Part shown: one piece after another, positions 1 to 6,969 of the stretch
Layout of the letters: every line of letters starts with the position of its first letter
Position numbering within the stretch: the first letter of the stretch is position 1
Assembly: GCA_964441335.1 (NCBI GenBank)
Contig: CAYTUI010000025.1
Span: forward strand, 1-21,162
Length of the DNA: 21,162 nucleotides
Direction: 5' to 3'
From: CAYTUI01 sp964441335
GTDB taxonomy: Bacteria > Patescibacteriota > Patescibacteriia > UBA1558 > 2-01-FULL-52-15
Notes under the pieces: generated by a model
The model's database searches: none
Told to the model about the DNA's origin: nothing
The model's input: the letters and a program-made list of their open reading frames with translations, nothing else
Translations under genes and position numbers: made by a program

Positions 1-19
1 GGTCATAAAAGTATCGCCC

Positions 20-52
20 AGCGCCTGCCCGCCTCTGGAGGGGCGAGCGGAT
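20..52 (-). terminator. GC-rich hairpin downstream of the helicase-nuclease
   Basis: The segment GCCCGCCTC, TGGA, GGGGCGAGC (about 28-49) folds into a stem with one mismatch, 45 nt past the helicase stop codon. On the minus strand it is followed by a short CTTTT run, so it may end that transcript. It also resembles the CGCCC...GGGCG repeat at 3183-3235 and could simply be a repeat copy. Confidence 0.35.
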
Positions 53-95
53 CTATGCCAATGGCTGAGAGCGGGCTCGCAGTATCCGTATCAGT

Positions 96-3000
96 TTAAC
101 GTTGTGCAAAGGGACAAATATCTTTGTAGTCACAATACTGACAGTGGAAACCGGGTGTGGCTTTAAAATTGGAAGCTTTAATATGATCAGCGGTCTCCTG
201 AATCCAAGCTCGGGTTTTTTCCAGCTCTTTAGCATCGGTCTCAAAATCCATTTCCTTATTTTCATCCAGATAGTAAAAAATCAGCTTGCCGGTTTGAGCT
301 TTAAAAACATCCTCGGCTGCCATTTTATAAATAATCAGCTGTTTCTTATCCTCAAAAGTCAATTTGTCTTTTGGTTTACCGGTTTTGTAATCCATAATCT
401 TCCACAACCCCTGTTCATCAACATCAATCCTGTCAATAAAACCTCGGATAGTATACTCCCCGACTTTAATATTAAAACCCTTTTCCAAAAATAACGGCAC
501 CGGTATTTTGGTTTTAATTTTGGTATAGAACTCTTTCAGAATTTTGTCACCCTTCTTTTTATAATTCTCTTTATTGGTCGGACTGAAAAACCAGTCATCT
601 TGCCAGACCTCTTCATAAATCTGCAACAGTTCTTTTAAAGAAACCAGCTCTTTGCCAGTCGGCGCAATTTTAGACTCACCTGTCTGCTCTGCTCCGAATA
701 AACTGGCTTGTACGCCTTTGGATCGGTCAATAACTAATTGGAAAAACTTCTGCAAGACTTTATGCATAGTCTGGCCGAAAGAAAAAACCGCCGAACCTTT
801 AGAGGGGATTTTAATTACATGAGCGTAATAATATTGATAGGGGCAGGTATCAAAGGCCTTGAGCTGGGTGAAGGACAATTTGGCTGGTAGCTTGTAGCTG
901 GTAGCTTGTAGCGGTCGCTCTTCCTGACTGACAACCAAATCCTGATTAGCGGCGGCTGTTCCTTCGGGCAGTAACTTAAGCTCTTCCAAAAATCGGGACG
1001 GTTTGCGTTTTTTAGCGCCACCATAATCTTCAGCCATAGTTAAAAAGACTTTATTCTTGGCTCTGGTTAAAGCGACATACATTAAACGGCGCTCTTCCTG
1101 CAGATGCGAGTCACCTTCCGGTAAGGTGTCTTTAATCAAGGGCGCCGGCAATTCTATCGGGTCTGATCTTTCAATGGACGGAAATTTTAAATGAACCAAA
1201 CCGACAATAAAAACATATTTGAATTCCAAACCCTTGGCGCCGTGAATAGTCATAACCTTAATTGTCTCCGGACCTTCTTCAATCGCCAAATCCAAAGTTC
1301 CGGCCTCACCAGATTCCAGCTCTAAATTTATGGACTCCGTGAAATTATGGATTCCGTGGCCGATGTTTTCTTCTTCCCATTGCCGCACTTTTCTATAAAA
1401 CTGATTTAGATAAAGCAGTTGTTCGTGATTAACCGCGGAATCTTCCAAGGTCAAGAGCTCCAGATAACCACTATCTTCCAAAAACTGATAAATAATCGCC
1501 GACACCGGCTGGCGCTCGGCTAATTGTTTATGTTTATCCAATAAATTCAGAAGCTTTGCCACACCTTTGGCGCCTTTGTCGGTTAATTCGGTTTGTCCAT
1601 GATAATTTTTCAAAGCAAAATAAAGACTCCAACTTTTTTGATTGGCCAAATGATTAAGGTTAACAATATCTTCATGTGACAGACCAAAAAATTGCAGACT
1701 TAAAATTTTATACAGCGACGGTGACTCATGATAATTATCCAGCAGTTTCAGATAAGCTAGAATATTCATGATAATCTCCTGCGTGTATAGACCTTTGGAA
1801 GCGACAAACTGATGCGGTAAACCAACAGCCCGAAGCAGTCTGACAAAACGTTGAGCCTCATCATTAGAGCGAGATAAAATGGCAACTTGTTCCCAACTAA
1901 AGTCAGGGCTATTCTTTTTCAATTCCAGAATTCTTTCCAATACCCCTCTAATTTCATCTTCTTTGGTCGCAAATTTCAAAACCTCCAGCTGTCCGGGATC
2001 GGCGGCATGCGAAATCAACTTTTTGCTCAATCCCTGATCCGAATTCTTACCTGCGGACTGCTGACTTCGGACTTCGGACTTCGGACCTCGGACTTCGCCA
2101 CCGCCTCCGGGCGGGATCCCGCCTTCATATGATTTATTATGAGTGGCGGGAGACTTCGTCTTTCTCAATTTAACTTCCAAACGATCCGGATTATTAAGTT
2201 GAATAAATTCATAAGCCTTATCCAAAATTGCCTGGCCACTGCGGTAGTTATCGGTCAAATAAATTTCTTTGGCAGTCGGAAAATCTTTTTTAAATGCCAA
2301 AATGTTAGAAACAGAAGCGCCGCGGAATTTATAAATCGCCTGATCGTCATCACCAACCACCATAATATTATGATCTGCTCCAACCAGCATCTTAACCAGT
2401 TCATACTGCGCCCAATTGGTATCCTGAAATTCATCCACTAAAATATATTTAAACTGTTCCCTATAAATCTGCAAAATTTTGGGACGCTCCTTAAAAAGTT
2501 TGTGACAGTAATTCATCAGGTCGCCGAAATCCAAAGCGTTATTCTCCAATAGCAATTGCTGATATGTATGATAAGCGCCGGCCAGTTCATTAAGTCTGGT
2601 AATCTCCTGCTCAAAAGCCTCGCGGTCTCCTGTCTGGTCATTATCAAGTTTCAAACCTTCAGCATATTTTAAATAATCTTCAGGATAAACTGTTTCATCT
2701 TTACAGCGGGAAAAATGATTAATTAAAGCATGAATAAATCTGGTGGGATTGCCTAAAGGGCGATAATAATCCAAAGCAAATTTATCCAAATTTTCACGAA
2801 CCAGCATCCAGGCTGAAGTCTGATCCAAAACCTTATAATCTATCGGCAAACCAATATCCAAACCATGCAGGTTAAGAATCCGGTCAGCAAAGGCGTGAAA
2901 AGTCTGAACCCATAAATCCACATATCCCAAAGGCAAAAGTTTATCTACCCGCTCCTCCATTTCTGTCGAAGCTTTATCCGTAAAAGTCAAAGCCACTATC

Positions 3001-3155
3001 TCATCAGGTTTGGCCAGCTTGTTTTCAATCAACCAGGCAATCCGGTTGGTAATAACCGTGGTTTTTCCGGTGCCAGCTCCAGCCACTAAAATAACCGGAC
3101 CTTTATCATGGGTCACGGCTTTGAGCTGGTTTTTGTTTAATTTAGATAAATCCAT
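96..3155 (-). CDS. UvrD/Rep-family DNA helicase fused to a RecB-like Fe-S nuclease (AdnB/AddB-like)
   Basis: Superfamily 1A helicase of about 1019 residues with a C-terminal PD-(D/E)XK nuclease, expected to unwind and resect DNA ends in recombinational repair. Seen: Walker A GAGTGKT near residue 26, motif II DEFQD, motif III GDDDQAIYKFRGA, NYRSG, TIHGAKGLEF and RRLMYVALTRAK. The nuclease domain begins near residue 758 (LSFTQLKAFDTCPYQ), has the GFIDRIDV and DYKTGK active-site strands, and ends with C1005, C1008 and C1014, which with the Cys near 767 form an AddB-type 4Fe-4S set. The ATG at 3155 is preferred; a TTG three codons upstream is possible and neither has an SD. Two low-complexity stretches (about residues 334-369 and 747-757) are encoded by dispersed repeats and fall in linkers. 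It is a single polypeptide, not an AddAB or RecBCD pair. Confidence 0.93.
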   Translation of the reverse strand: MDLSKLNKNQLKAVTHDKGPVILVAGAGTGKTTVITNRIAWLIENKLAKPDEIVALTFTDKASTEMEERVDKLLPLGYVDLWVQTFHAFADRILNLHGLDIGLPIDYKVLDQTSAWMLVRENLDKFALDYYRPLGNPTRFIHALINHFSRCKDETVYPEDYLKYAEGLKLDNDQTGDREAFEQEITRLNELAGAYHTYQQLLLENNALDFGDLMNYCHKLFKERPKILQIYREQFKYILVDEFQDTNWAQYELVKMLVGADHNIMVVGDDDQAIYKFRGASVSNILAFKKDFPTAKEIYLTDNYRSGQAILDKAYEFIQLNNPDRLEVKLRKTKSPATHNKSYEGGIPPGGGGEVRGPKSEVRSQQSAGKNSDQGLSKKLISHAADPGQLEVLKFATKEDEIRGVLERILELKKNSPDFSWEQVAILSRSNDEAQRFVRLLRAVGLPHQFVASKGLYTQEIIMNILAYLKLLDNYHESPSLYKILSLQFFGLSHEDIVNLNHLANQKSWSLYFALKNYHGQTELTDKGAKGVAKLLNLLDKHKQLAERQPVSAIIYQFLEDSGYLELLTLEDSAVNHEQLLYLNQFYRKVRQWEEENIGHGIHNFTESINLELESGEAGTLDLAIEEGPETIKVMTIHGAKGLEFKYVFIVGLVHLKFPSIERSDPIELPAPLIKDTLPEGDSHLQEERRLMYVALTRAKNKVFLTMAEDYGGAKKRKPSRFLEELKLLPEGTAAANQDLVVSQEERPLQATSYKLPAKLSFTQLKAFDTCPYQYYYAHVIKIPSKGSAVFSFGQTMHKVLQKFFQLVIDRSKGVQASLFGAEQTGESKIAPTGKELVSLKELLQIYEEVWQDDWFFSPTNKENYKKKGDKILKEFYTKIKTKIPVPLFLEKGFNIKVGEYTIRGFIDRIDVDEQGLWKIMDYKTGKPKDKLTFEDKKQLIIYKMAAEDVFKAQTGKLIFYYLDENKEMDFETDAKELEKTRAWIQETADHIKASNFKATPGFHCQYCDYKDICPFAQR
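885..918. repeat. TAGC-type tandem repeat inside the helicase-nuclease gene
   Basis: Two copies of a 14-nt unit (GGTAGCTTGTAGCT) stand in tandem and encode part of the linker LQATSYKLPAKL just ahead of the nuclease domain. The unit belongs to the same low-complexity family (TTGGTAGC, CTACCAGC) that fills gaps between atp genes at 14160-14219, 15590-15666 and 16585-16671, so an intergenic repeat has apparently entered a coding region in frame. Confidence 0.6.
2046..2151. repeat. Composite repeat insertion inside the helicase gene (GGACTTC tandem plus GGCGGGATCCCGCC palindrome)
   Basis: Positions 2059-2098 carry about five copies of CGGACTT-like heptamers. Positions 2110-2123 are the palindrome GGCGGGATCCCGCC, followed after 21 nt by GGCGGGA (2145-2151). 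The palindrome, the AT-rich spacer and the right arm recur at 18297-18340 between atpH and atpA. In the helicase the insert stays in frame and encodes a Gly/Ser/Lys-rich segment (about residues 334-369) between helicase motifs. Confidence 0.65.
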
Positions 3156-3182
3156 AGCGATCAATTAGCATTATTCAAAATC

Positions 3183-3235
3183 GCCCTCCCGTTCAGGGTC
3201 TGAGACCCTTCTGGGTCGAATGACTGGGCGAGGAG
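3183..3235. repeat. Palindromic intergenic repeat upstream of the helicase
   Basis: A perfect small palindrome AGGGTCTGAGACCCT is flanked by outer arms CGCCC and GGGCG. It lies just upstream of the helicase start and resembles the CGCCC-bounded hairpin near position 30. No protein is encoded here. It could be a REP-like element. Confidence 0.45.
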
Positions 3236-3270
3236 ATATCCATACTGCTGGCATTTTAACAATATCACCC

Positions 3271-3305
3271 AAAAAGGAAAGCCCCATCGAGTTGAGCTCG
3301 AGGGG
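3271..3305 (-). terminator. Rho-independent terminator of the 3329-3649 gene
   Basis: On the minus strand CCCC, CGAG, short loop, CTCG, GGGG forms a stem about 25 nt past the stop codon at 3329, followed by CTTTCCTTTTT. Confidence 0.7.
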
Positions 3306-3328
3306 ACTTACACCGTAGCTTTCTGCTG

Positions 3329-3649
3329 TCAAGCGACATGAGCTTTCCGACCGCCACAGGGCGACTCACTAGAACAAAATGCATGGCGGCGATAGCCGAG
3401 TTCGATGGCGCGCATCTCCAGCCGTAGCTGGGTCATACGAACCATGAAATTACCGCCAAAGAACAACTCGCCGAGCGACTCCACGTCAGCATCCTTTAGA
3501 AGTTCCTTGACAGTTCGACAGTCAAGCGCCTTGGCCAAGTCGGTGGCTTTACCAGAAGGCACCAAGCCACTGACAACGTAATTCAACACGTCCCTACTAA
3601 CGTGTCGGAGTTCTTCACGTCTCATGGGAGAGACTCTCTTTCTTCTCAC
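3329..3649 (-). CDS. Small accessory protein of unknown function (106 aa)
   Basis: I do not recognise a family. The GTG at 3649 is chosen because GGAGG lies 7 nt upstream; upstream extensions of the frame run through AT-rich non-coding-looking sequence. The protein is basic at the N-terminus (RRKR, RREEL), mostly helical by composition, with two C-terminal cysteines (CSSESPC) and no membrane segment. Residues about 25-60 (DVLNYVVSGLV, LAKALDCRTVKELLKDADV) look like a small helical, possibly DNA-binding-like bundle, but this is only an impression. It is GC-richer than the flanking helicase and membrane genes and is a single-gene unit ending in the terminator at 3271-3305. Confidence 0.65.
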   Translation of the reverse strand: MRRKRVSPMRREELRHVSRDVLNYVVSGLVPSGKATDLAKALDCRTVKELLKDADVESLGELFFGGNFMVRMTQLRLEMRAIELGYRRHAFCSSESPCGGRKAHVA

Positions 3650-3769
3650 GCTACAACCTCCTTCTAGAAAAGAACCAGATTTACACTTTATCACCTCCCA
3701 AAATAAAAATCCATCCGCCAGGTATTTTACAGCAAATCGGAAAAAAACAACGTTTAAGTTGACCAAAGG

Positions 3770-3797
3770 TTGCAATTAAAAATATAAAATCTATACT
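3770..3797 (+). promoter_or_regulatory. Sigma70-type promoter giving a near-leaderless transcript
   Basis: TTGCAA (3770-3775), 16-nt spacer, TATACT (3792-3797). The ATG at 3807 begins 9 nt after the -10 box, so the predicted transcription start falls about 3 nt before the start codon. There is no SD. Confidence 0.7.
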
Positions 3798-3806
3798 GAA
3801 ATTAGT

Positions 3807-4079
3807 ATGTGGATAATTCAAATCAGTTCAATAATAGCAATCTTTTTTACCGTCAGTTTTTTGATTCTACGTCTACTGAAACGTTTTGGCAGAACTGACA
3901 TAGCTGTCTATTTTATTGTGCCAATCTTAATTTACTGCCTGGGCTTTGCCTTGCGTCTTAGTGGTAAAAGTGGACTAATTGACCTTGGTTACTTTTTTAC
4001 GGAGGGAACTTATATAATAATTTATACAATATTTTCTCTGGCTATTTTACTCGGACAATTGAAATATTGGAAAAAATAA
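3807..4079 (+). CDS. Small integral membrane protein, unknown function (90 aa)
   Basis: The 90-residue protein has about three hydrophobic helices (near residues 4-24, 33-50 and 63-84) separated by short basic loops (RLLKRFGR, RLSGKSG) and ends KYWKK, which favours a cytoplasmic C-terminus. The family is not recognised. The gene is AT-rich like the backbone genes and has its own promoter 9 nt upstream with no SD, so the mRNA is probably leaderless. It is transcribed opposite to the helicase and the neighbouring accessory gene. Confidence 0.65.
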   Translation: MWIIQISSIIAIFFTVSFLILRLLKRFGRTDIAVYFIVPILIYCLGFALRLSGKSGLIDLGYFFTEGTYIIIYTIFSLAILLGQLKYWKK

Positions 4080-4230
4080 TAATCAGCACATTACTTTCTA
4101 TTTGCGCAACTGATTTAAAACAGATTTTCAACAATACTTATTGGACATATTTGTCTCGTTCAAACAAGAATGTAAAGGATACTGAAAAAGTTAGCAAAAA
4201 AAATTATTAGAATCAGACGAGCCCTACTAT
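4080..4230. other. AT-rich gap with no recognisable gene
   Basis: No supported reading frame, RNA gene or strong hairpin is seen between the 90-aa membrane protein and the promoter at 4231. Confidence 0.5.
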
Positions 4231-4259
4231 TTGACATAAATAAATATATGTTGAATAAT
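4231..4259 (+). promoter_or_regulatory. Promoter of the 64-aa accessory gene
   Basis: A perfect TTGACA (4231-4236) is followed by a 17-nt spacer and AATAAT (4254-4259). Transcription would start near 4266 and leave an untranslated leader of about 73 nt before the SD at 4327-4333, unlike the leaderless backbone genes. Confidence 0.75.
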
Positions 4260-4338
4260 AAACACAGTTCATAAATCAGGATCATACGAACACATAAAAA
4301 ATGACCGTAGCAACCTGGTGCGCTTGAAAGGAGCAACT

Positions 4339-4533
4339 ATGACAACGTTAAACCCTCTGCGCATTCCTGATGAGCCGCAACTTGATCCACACGAACGCCT
4401 GGTCATCGCGGCTATCAATGGTGACCTTTCTGCGAACTCATTTCGCAAATTATCTGAAAAGCTCCGGCAGCTGCGAGAACAAAACCCCAACTACACGGCA
4501 GGAGGTATTCAGATCGACAACTCTAAGGAGTGA
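4339..4533 (+). CDS. Small accessory protein, unknown function (64 aa)
   Basis: The ATG at 4339 has AAAGGAG 5 nt upstream, which fixes the start. The 64-residue product is soluble and highly charged, with a helical middle (about residues 21-50; ERLVIAAINGD, SFRKLSEKLRQLREQ) that could be a small two-helix unit. No family is recognised and there are no cysteines or membrane segments. It is a stand-alone unit with its own strong promoter (4231-4259) and a 12-bp hairpin downstream (4553-4581). Confidence 0.65.
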   Translation: MTTLNPLRIPDEPQLDPHERLVIAAINGDLSANSFRKLSEKLRQLREQNPNYTAGGIQIDNSKE

Positions 4534-4552
4534 TCATCGCTCCTCAAGATAT

Positions 4553-4581
4553 GAAGCCACTCATCCATTATGAGTGGCTTC
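4553..4581 (+). terminator. Hairpin after the 64-aa gene
   Basis: Perfect 12-bp inverted repeat GAAGCCACTCAT / ATGAGTGGCTTC with a 5-nt loop, 20 nt past the stop codon. The T tract is poor, so it may be a weak terminator or an mRNA 3'-end stabiliser. Confidence 0.6.
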
Positions 4582-4621
4582 TAAAATACTCATTATGATA
4601 GCTGGCTCGGAGCAGAGAAAT

Positions 4622-4679
4622 ATTAAAAAAAATAAAGCACCCCGTCCGCTCACACACTTATGCTATGAGCAAAACGGGG
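4622..4679 (-). terminator. Strong terminator of the minus-strand accessory cluster
   Basis: On the minus strand CCCCGT and GCTCA arms pair with TGAGC and ACGGGG around a loop, followed by TGCTTTATTTTTTTT. It lies 35 nt after the stop of the last TonB-like gene and closes the run of accessory genes. Confidence 0.85.
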
Positions 4680-4714
4680 CGCAGTGATTTTCACGACTTC
4701 CAGCCCAAGCCGGA

Positions 4715-5110
4715 CTAGTAAGCTGAAAACCTGAAAGGAACAACAATTGGGGCGTTGACGGCCTTACCGTTCTTTTCAGCCGGTCTAAACCGCCAATTCC
4801 TAGCCGCCATAAGAGCGGCTTTCTCCATCTCCTTTGTAGCGTCAGACTCCACCACCCTGGCATTCAGGACTTGACCTTTCTTGCCGACGATCACCTCCAC
4901 GCGCACAATGTAGAGCCCCCCATAATTGTCGTCGGAACTCGCAGTAAGCGCCGGGGATACCGTGCAATAAGCAGGAACATCTTTTTTGATCGGCTGGGGC
5001 GCCTGGTCATAGTCCGCCGTCACATAAGGATTCGACAGAATGAACGCCGTGACAGCGAGAATGACCAAAGCACAGACAATCACCAGCAGTGTGATCCGTC
5101 TGGTTTTCAT
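4715..5110 (-). CDS. Membrane-anchored minimal TonB C-terminal-domain protein (131 aa)
   Basis: N-terminal anchor (one hydrophobic helix, about residues 6-25) followed directly by a TonB/TolA-type C-terminal domain. Seen: DYDQAPQPI near residue 33, the strand pattern VRVEVIVGKKGQVLNARVVES, then AALMAARNWRFRPAEKNGKAV with W106 and the closing VPFRF strand, which is the TonB family signature. The Pro-rich spacer and the length (about 240 aa) of classical TonB are missing, and no exbB/exbD is nearby. The ATG at 5110 follows AAAGGAG by 7 nt. A paralogue of the same length lies 34 nt upstream; both have W106 at the same residue. Transport coupling is not implied; domains of this family also act as simple periplasmic or extracytoplasmic binding modules. 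Confidence 0.8.
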   Translation of the reverse strand: MKTRRITLLVIVCALVILAVTAFILSNPYVTADYDQAPQPIKKDVPAYCTVSPALTASSDDNYGGLYIVRVEVIVGKKGQVLNARVVESDATKEMEKAALMAARNWRFRPAEKNGKAVNAPIVVPFRFSAY

Positions 5111-5144
5111 GTTACCGCTCCTTTCGTTTGCCAATCACCAGAGA

Positions 5145-5540
5145 CTAGAAGGTGGGAAACTTGAAGGAAACCATCGTGGTGGAAGCTACTGCTTGGCCGT
5201 CCTTCAGCGCCGGCTGAAACCGCCACTGCTTAGCGGCCTGCGAGGCTGCCTGACGTATTTCCCTGGAAACGGCCACTTGACCGAGGGAATCTCTGTCATA
5301 GGAACTGACGACCTGGGCGTACACCGGTCGGCCAAACTGGTCAACCGTGACCTCAACCCAGACCTCCACGAAAGTTCCGGGAGTGCGATCAAGATCGTCA
5401 GTAGCCGAACTGGGATAGACTCGGACAATCGGTTGCGGCTGTTGGTCATAGTCAGTCACCACCGTCCTGTCACGCATCAGCACCAGACAAGCGCCGAATG
5501 CGACAACCAACGTCACCGCCCAACGCACCAGGCTTCTCAT
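5145..5540 (-). CDS. Membrane-anchored minimal TonB C-terminal-domain protein, paralogue (131 aa)
   Basis: Same plan and length as its downstream neighbour: N-terminal hydrophobic anchor (about residues 5-21), DYDQQPQPI near residue 29, strand VEVWVEVTVDQFGRPVYAQVV, AASQAAKQWRFQPALKDGQAV with W106, and a final VSFKF strand. The ATG at 5540 has AAAGGAGGG 6 nt upstream. The pair looks like a tandem duplication followed by strong divergence; the DYDQxPQPI segment and the WRFxPA motif are best kept. It sits in the accessory run with short gaps on both sides, so co-transcription is likely. Confidence 0.78.
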   Translation of the reverse strand: MRSLVRWAVTLVVAFGACLVLMRDRTVVTDYDQQPQPIVRVYPSSATDDLDRTPGTFVEVWVEVTVDQFGRPVYAQVVSSYDRDSLGQVAVSREIRQAASQAAKQWRFQPALKDGQAVASTTMVSFKFPTF

Positions 5541-5581
5541 TTCAGACCCTCCTTTCTCCTGCCTTCACTCGTGGGAGCGTC

Positions 5582-6010
5582 TCAACTCGCCTTGACAATG
5601 GCAAGATGAGCATCCCAACTCTTTCGTCCTCCAATAGCCACACTACCATCAGGATAAATATAGAGTTCAGTCCGATCATCATGACCAACTGAACACTCTA
5701 TAAGTAAGCAACCTGACAAAGTAGTAATCCTCCAGACCTTCTGCAAACGCAGACTGGTCAGTGCTTGATAATCTGTATCGTACAGACTAAAAGAGAAAAA
5801 TGGCTGGAAAAACTCGTCTCCACGTTGATAGGTAAACCAGAGCAATCTACCTTTACCCATAAGCACGCTGAAACCAAACTCCTCGTGGGGTATACCAGCG
5901 CCCACCAAGGATGTTCTGATTGTCCAACCCAGCTTTTCCACGCCTGCCCGCTCTTGCCTTAGGACTTGATCCCACGACAATTCGGTAATCAGCGTGGCTT
6001 TCAATCTCAT
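5582..6010 (-). CDS. Accessory protein of unknown family, paralogue of the 6970-7371 product (142 aa)
   Basis: The family is not recognised. The protein is soluble, alpha/beta in pattern, with one helix near the N-terminus (WDQVLRQERAGVEKLGW) followed by about six alternating strands ending in ELYIYPDGSVAI. It aligns over most of its length with the 6970-7371 product: GF/GF, PFFSFSL/PFYAVSL, then Q(A/E)L, V..I..LS.(C/S)LL and the final (L/T)..(Y/H)..G.(V/L) strand. The ATG at 6010 has AAGGAGG 5 nt upstream. It is preceded by the structured leader at 6011-6150, which is related to the one at 6846-6969. Confidence 0.7.
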   Translation of the reverse strand: MRLKATLITELSWDQVLRQERAGVEKLGWTIRTSLVGAGIPHEEFGFSVLMGKGRLLWFTYQRGDEFFQPFFSFSLYDTDYQALTSLRLQKVWRITTLSGCLLIECSVGHDDRTELYIYPDGSVAIGGRKSWDAHLAIVKAS

Positions 6011-6150
6011 TACAACCTCCTTGTCGTGTGTAGAAAACGCGGCAGGCTGCTGTCGTAGAAAAAACTATGACTATCAGTAAAGGTTCCTCCCCTCAACTGA
6101 CACTCATCGTTGAATCTCTAAACAGCCCGCCGAACGAAACTAGATTCGGG
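6011..6150 (-). ncRNA. Structured leader, copy A (long-range stem with GAGGGGAGG loop)
   Basis: Minus-strand RNA upstream of the 142-aa gene. Arms CGGCGGGCTG (6132-6123) and CAGCCTGCCG (6049-6040) pair over all 10 positions with one G-U, enclosing 73 nt that include GAGGGGAGG (6094-6086) between TCAGT and ACTGA arms. It aligns by eye with 6846-6969 along its whole length, in the same position ahead of a strong SD. Biological function is unknown. Confidence 0.5.
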
Positions 6151-6162
6151 ACTTCACCGAAT

Positions 6163-6180
6163 CACAGATGCTCATCTGTG
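6163..6180. repeat. Small palindrome CACAGATG/CATCTGTG
   Basis: An 8-bp inverted repeat with a 2-nt centre lies about 20 nt after the stop codon of the zinc-finger gene on the minus strand. It has no T tract. It could be a protein-binding site or a 3' hairpin. Confidence 0.4.
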
Positions 6181-6198
6181 CCCCACTTGCTACACCGC

Positions 6199-6543
6199 TT
6201 AGTCGCGATGATAAGCGTCTCCCAAAACCGATCGGTCGTTGGGACAACCATGGACGTCGCTGTGCGCACGGCAGTAACCGTGATGGCAGTAGACACACTC
6301 CCAAAAGAACAGCTCCTCACAACCAGGGCTAGAACAGACATCCGTTCGGAGCAATTCCCCAGGAGTCATACTAGCCACTTCTGACAGCATCCTGGCTTGA
6401 AGCTTCTCCACGACCTCAAGGATAAACAATGACACTTCGGTGCTACTCGCCTTAAGCGCCAACTCCTTCAGCGCCTCTGCCAGTTCCTCATCGGTCAGAA
6501 CCTGCTTCTCAGGCTTGGAATCTTTAGGTTCAATCAAACTCAC
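6199..6543 (-). CDS. AN1-like zinc-finger accessory protein (114 aa)
   Basis: Residues 1-60 are charged and helical (LTDEELAEALKELALK, EVSLFILEVVEKLQARML); residues 70-100 form a compact metal site with C70, C75, C83, C86, C91, H94, H98 and C100. From C75 the spacing is C-x7-C-x2-C-x4-C-x2-H-x3-H-x-C, close to the AN1 finger (C-x4-C-x2-H-x5-H-x-C half) and identical to the finger of the 7840-8355 product. GTG at 6543 is chosen because AAGGAGG lies 6 nt upstream; longer in-frame extensions would overlap the membrane-protein gene. A role in binding protein or nucleic acid is plausible but not shown. Confidence 0.75.
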   Translation of the reverse strand: MSLIEPKDSKPEKQVLTDEELAEALKELALKASSTEVSLFILEVVEKLQARMLSEVASMTPGELLRTDVCSSPGCEELFFWECVYCHHGYCRAHSDVHGCPNDRSVLGDAYHRD

Positions 6544-6569
6544 GGCAAACCTCCTTGGGTTGGAAACTT

Positions 6570-6845
6570 CTACTTTACTTCGACAGCACCTCGTTCCGAT
6601 AGCTTTTTTGCTCGGCGGTTTCGCCAGGCTTCGCCGATCAGGAACAAAACCGTCATCAACAGAGCCACGGGTAGCCACCGGCGGACAAGATAGTCCAGAA
6701 ACTCGGGGATACTCCTTATCAGACCATTGCTGAACGGTCTGGCCACCGAAACGACGTACCAAAACGCGTAAGCCAGGATCAGCCAACAGATTCTGACATC
6801 ACGCCAAATCCGGCGCCATCTTCTCTCCTCGTCTTCGCTAACCAT
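6570..6845 (-). CDS. Small two-helix membrane protein, unknown function (91 aa)
   Basis: The protein has a highly charged N-terminus (EDEERRWRRIWRD), a hydrophobic helix at about residues 19-35, an amphipathic linker, a second helix at about residues 55-72 and a basic C-terminus (RNRRAKK). The positive flanks suggest both ends are cytoplasmic. No family is recognised. ATG 6845 has AAGGAGG 7 nt upstream, inside the structured leader segment at 6846-6969. Its stop is 26 nt before the start of the zinc-finger gene, which suggests co-transcription and possibly a shared function. Confidence 0.65.
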   Translation of the reverse strand: MVSEDEERRWRRIWRDVRICWLILAYAFWYVVSVARPFSNGLIRSIPEFLDYLVRRWLPVALLMTVLFLIGEAWRNRRAKKLSERGAVEVK

Positions 6846-6969
6846 GACAAAACCTCCTTGTTACATGTAAAGAACACGGCGGGCTGCCACAGGTCCAAAG
6901 ACAACGGAAAAGGTATCCCTCCCCTCGACCGTCACCTTAAGTCACCACCTGGCAGTCCGCCGAACGCCG
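6846..6969 (-). ncRNA. Structured leader, copy B
   Basis: Minus-strand RNA ahead of the 91-aa membrane-protein gene. Arms CGGCGGACTGCC (6962-6951) and GGCAGCCCGCCG (6888-6877) pair at 11 of 12 positions, enclosing 62 nt with GAGGGGAGG (6926-6918) in a loop between AAGGT and ACCTT arms. It starts right after the stop codon of the 133-aa gene and ends at the AAGGAGG SD, as copy A does. Confidence 0.5.

Noticed and set aside
1887..2441. Plus-strand frames opposite the helicase gene
   Set aside because: They are shadows of a clearly conserved helicase reading frame, and low-complexity repeat translation explains part of them.
3650..3775. N-terminal extension of the 106-aa protein
   Set aside because: The sequence is AT-rich and non-coding in character; GGAGG 7 nt before the GTG at 3649 marks the better start.
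4339..4581. Toxin-antitoxin locus at the 64-aa gene
   Set aside because: Only one small gene is present with its own promoter and hairpin; no partner gene or known toxin motif is visible.
6544..6786. N-terminal extension of the 114-aa zinc-finger protein
   Set aside because: The extension overlaps the well-supported membrane-protein gene in another frame, and a GTG with AAGGAGG lies at 6543.
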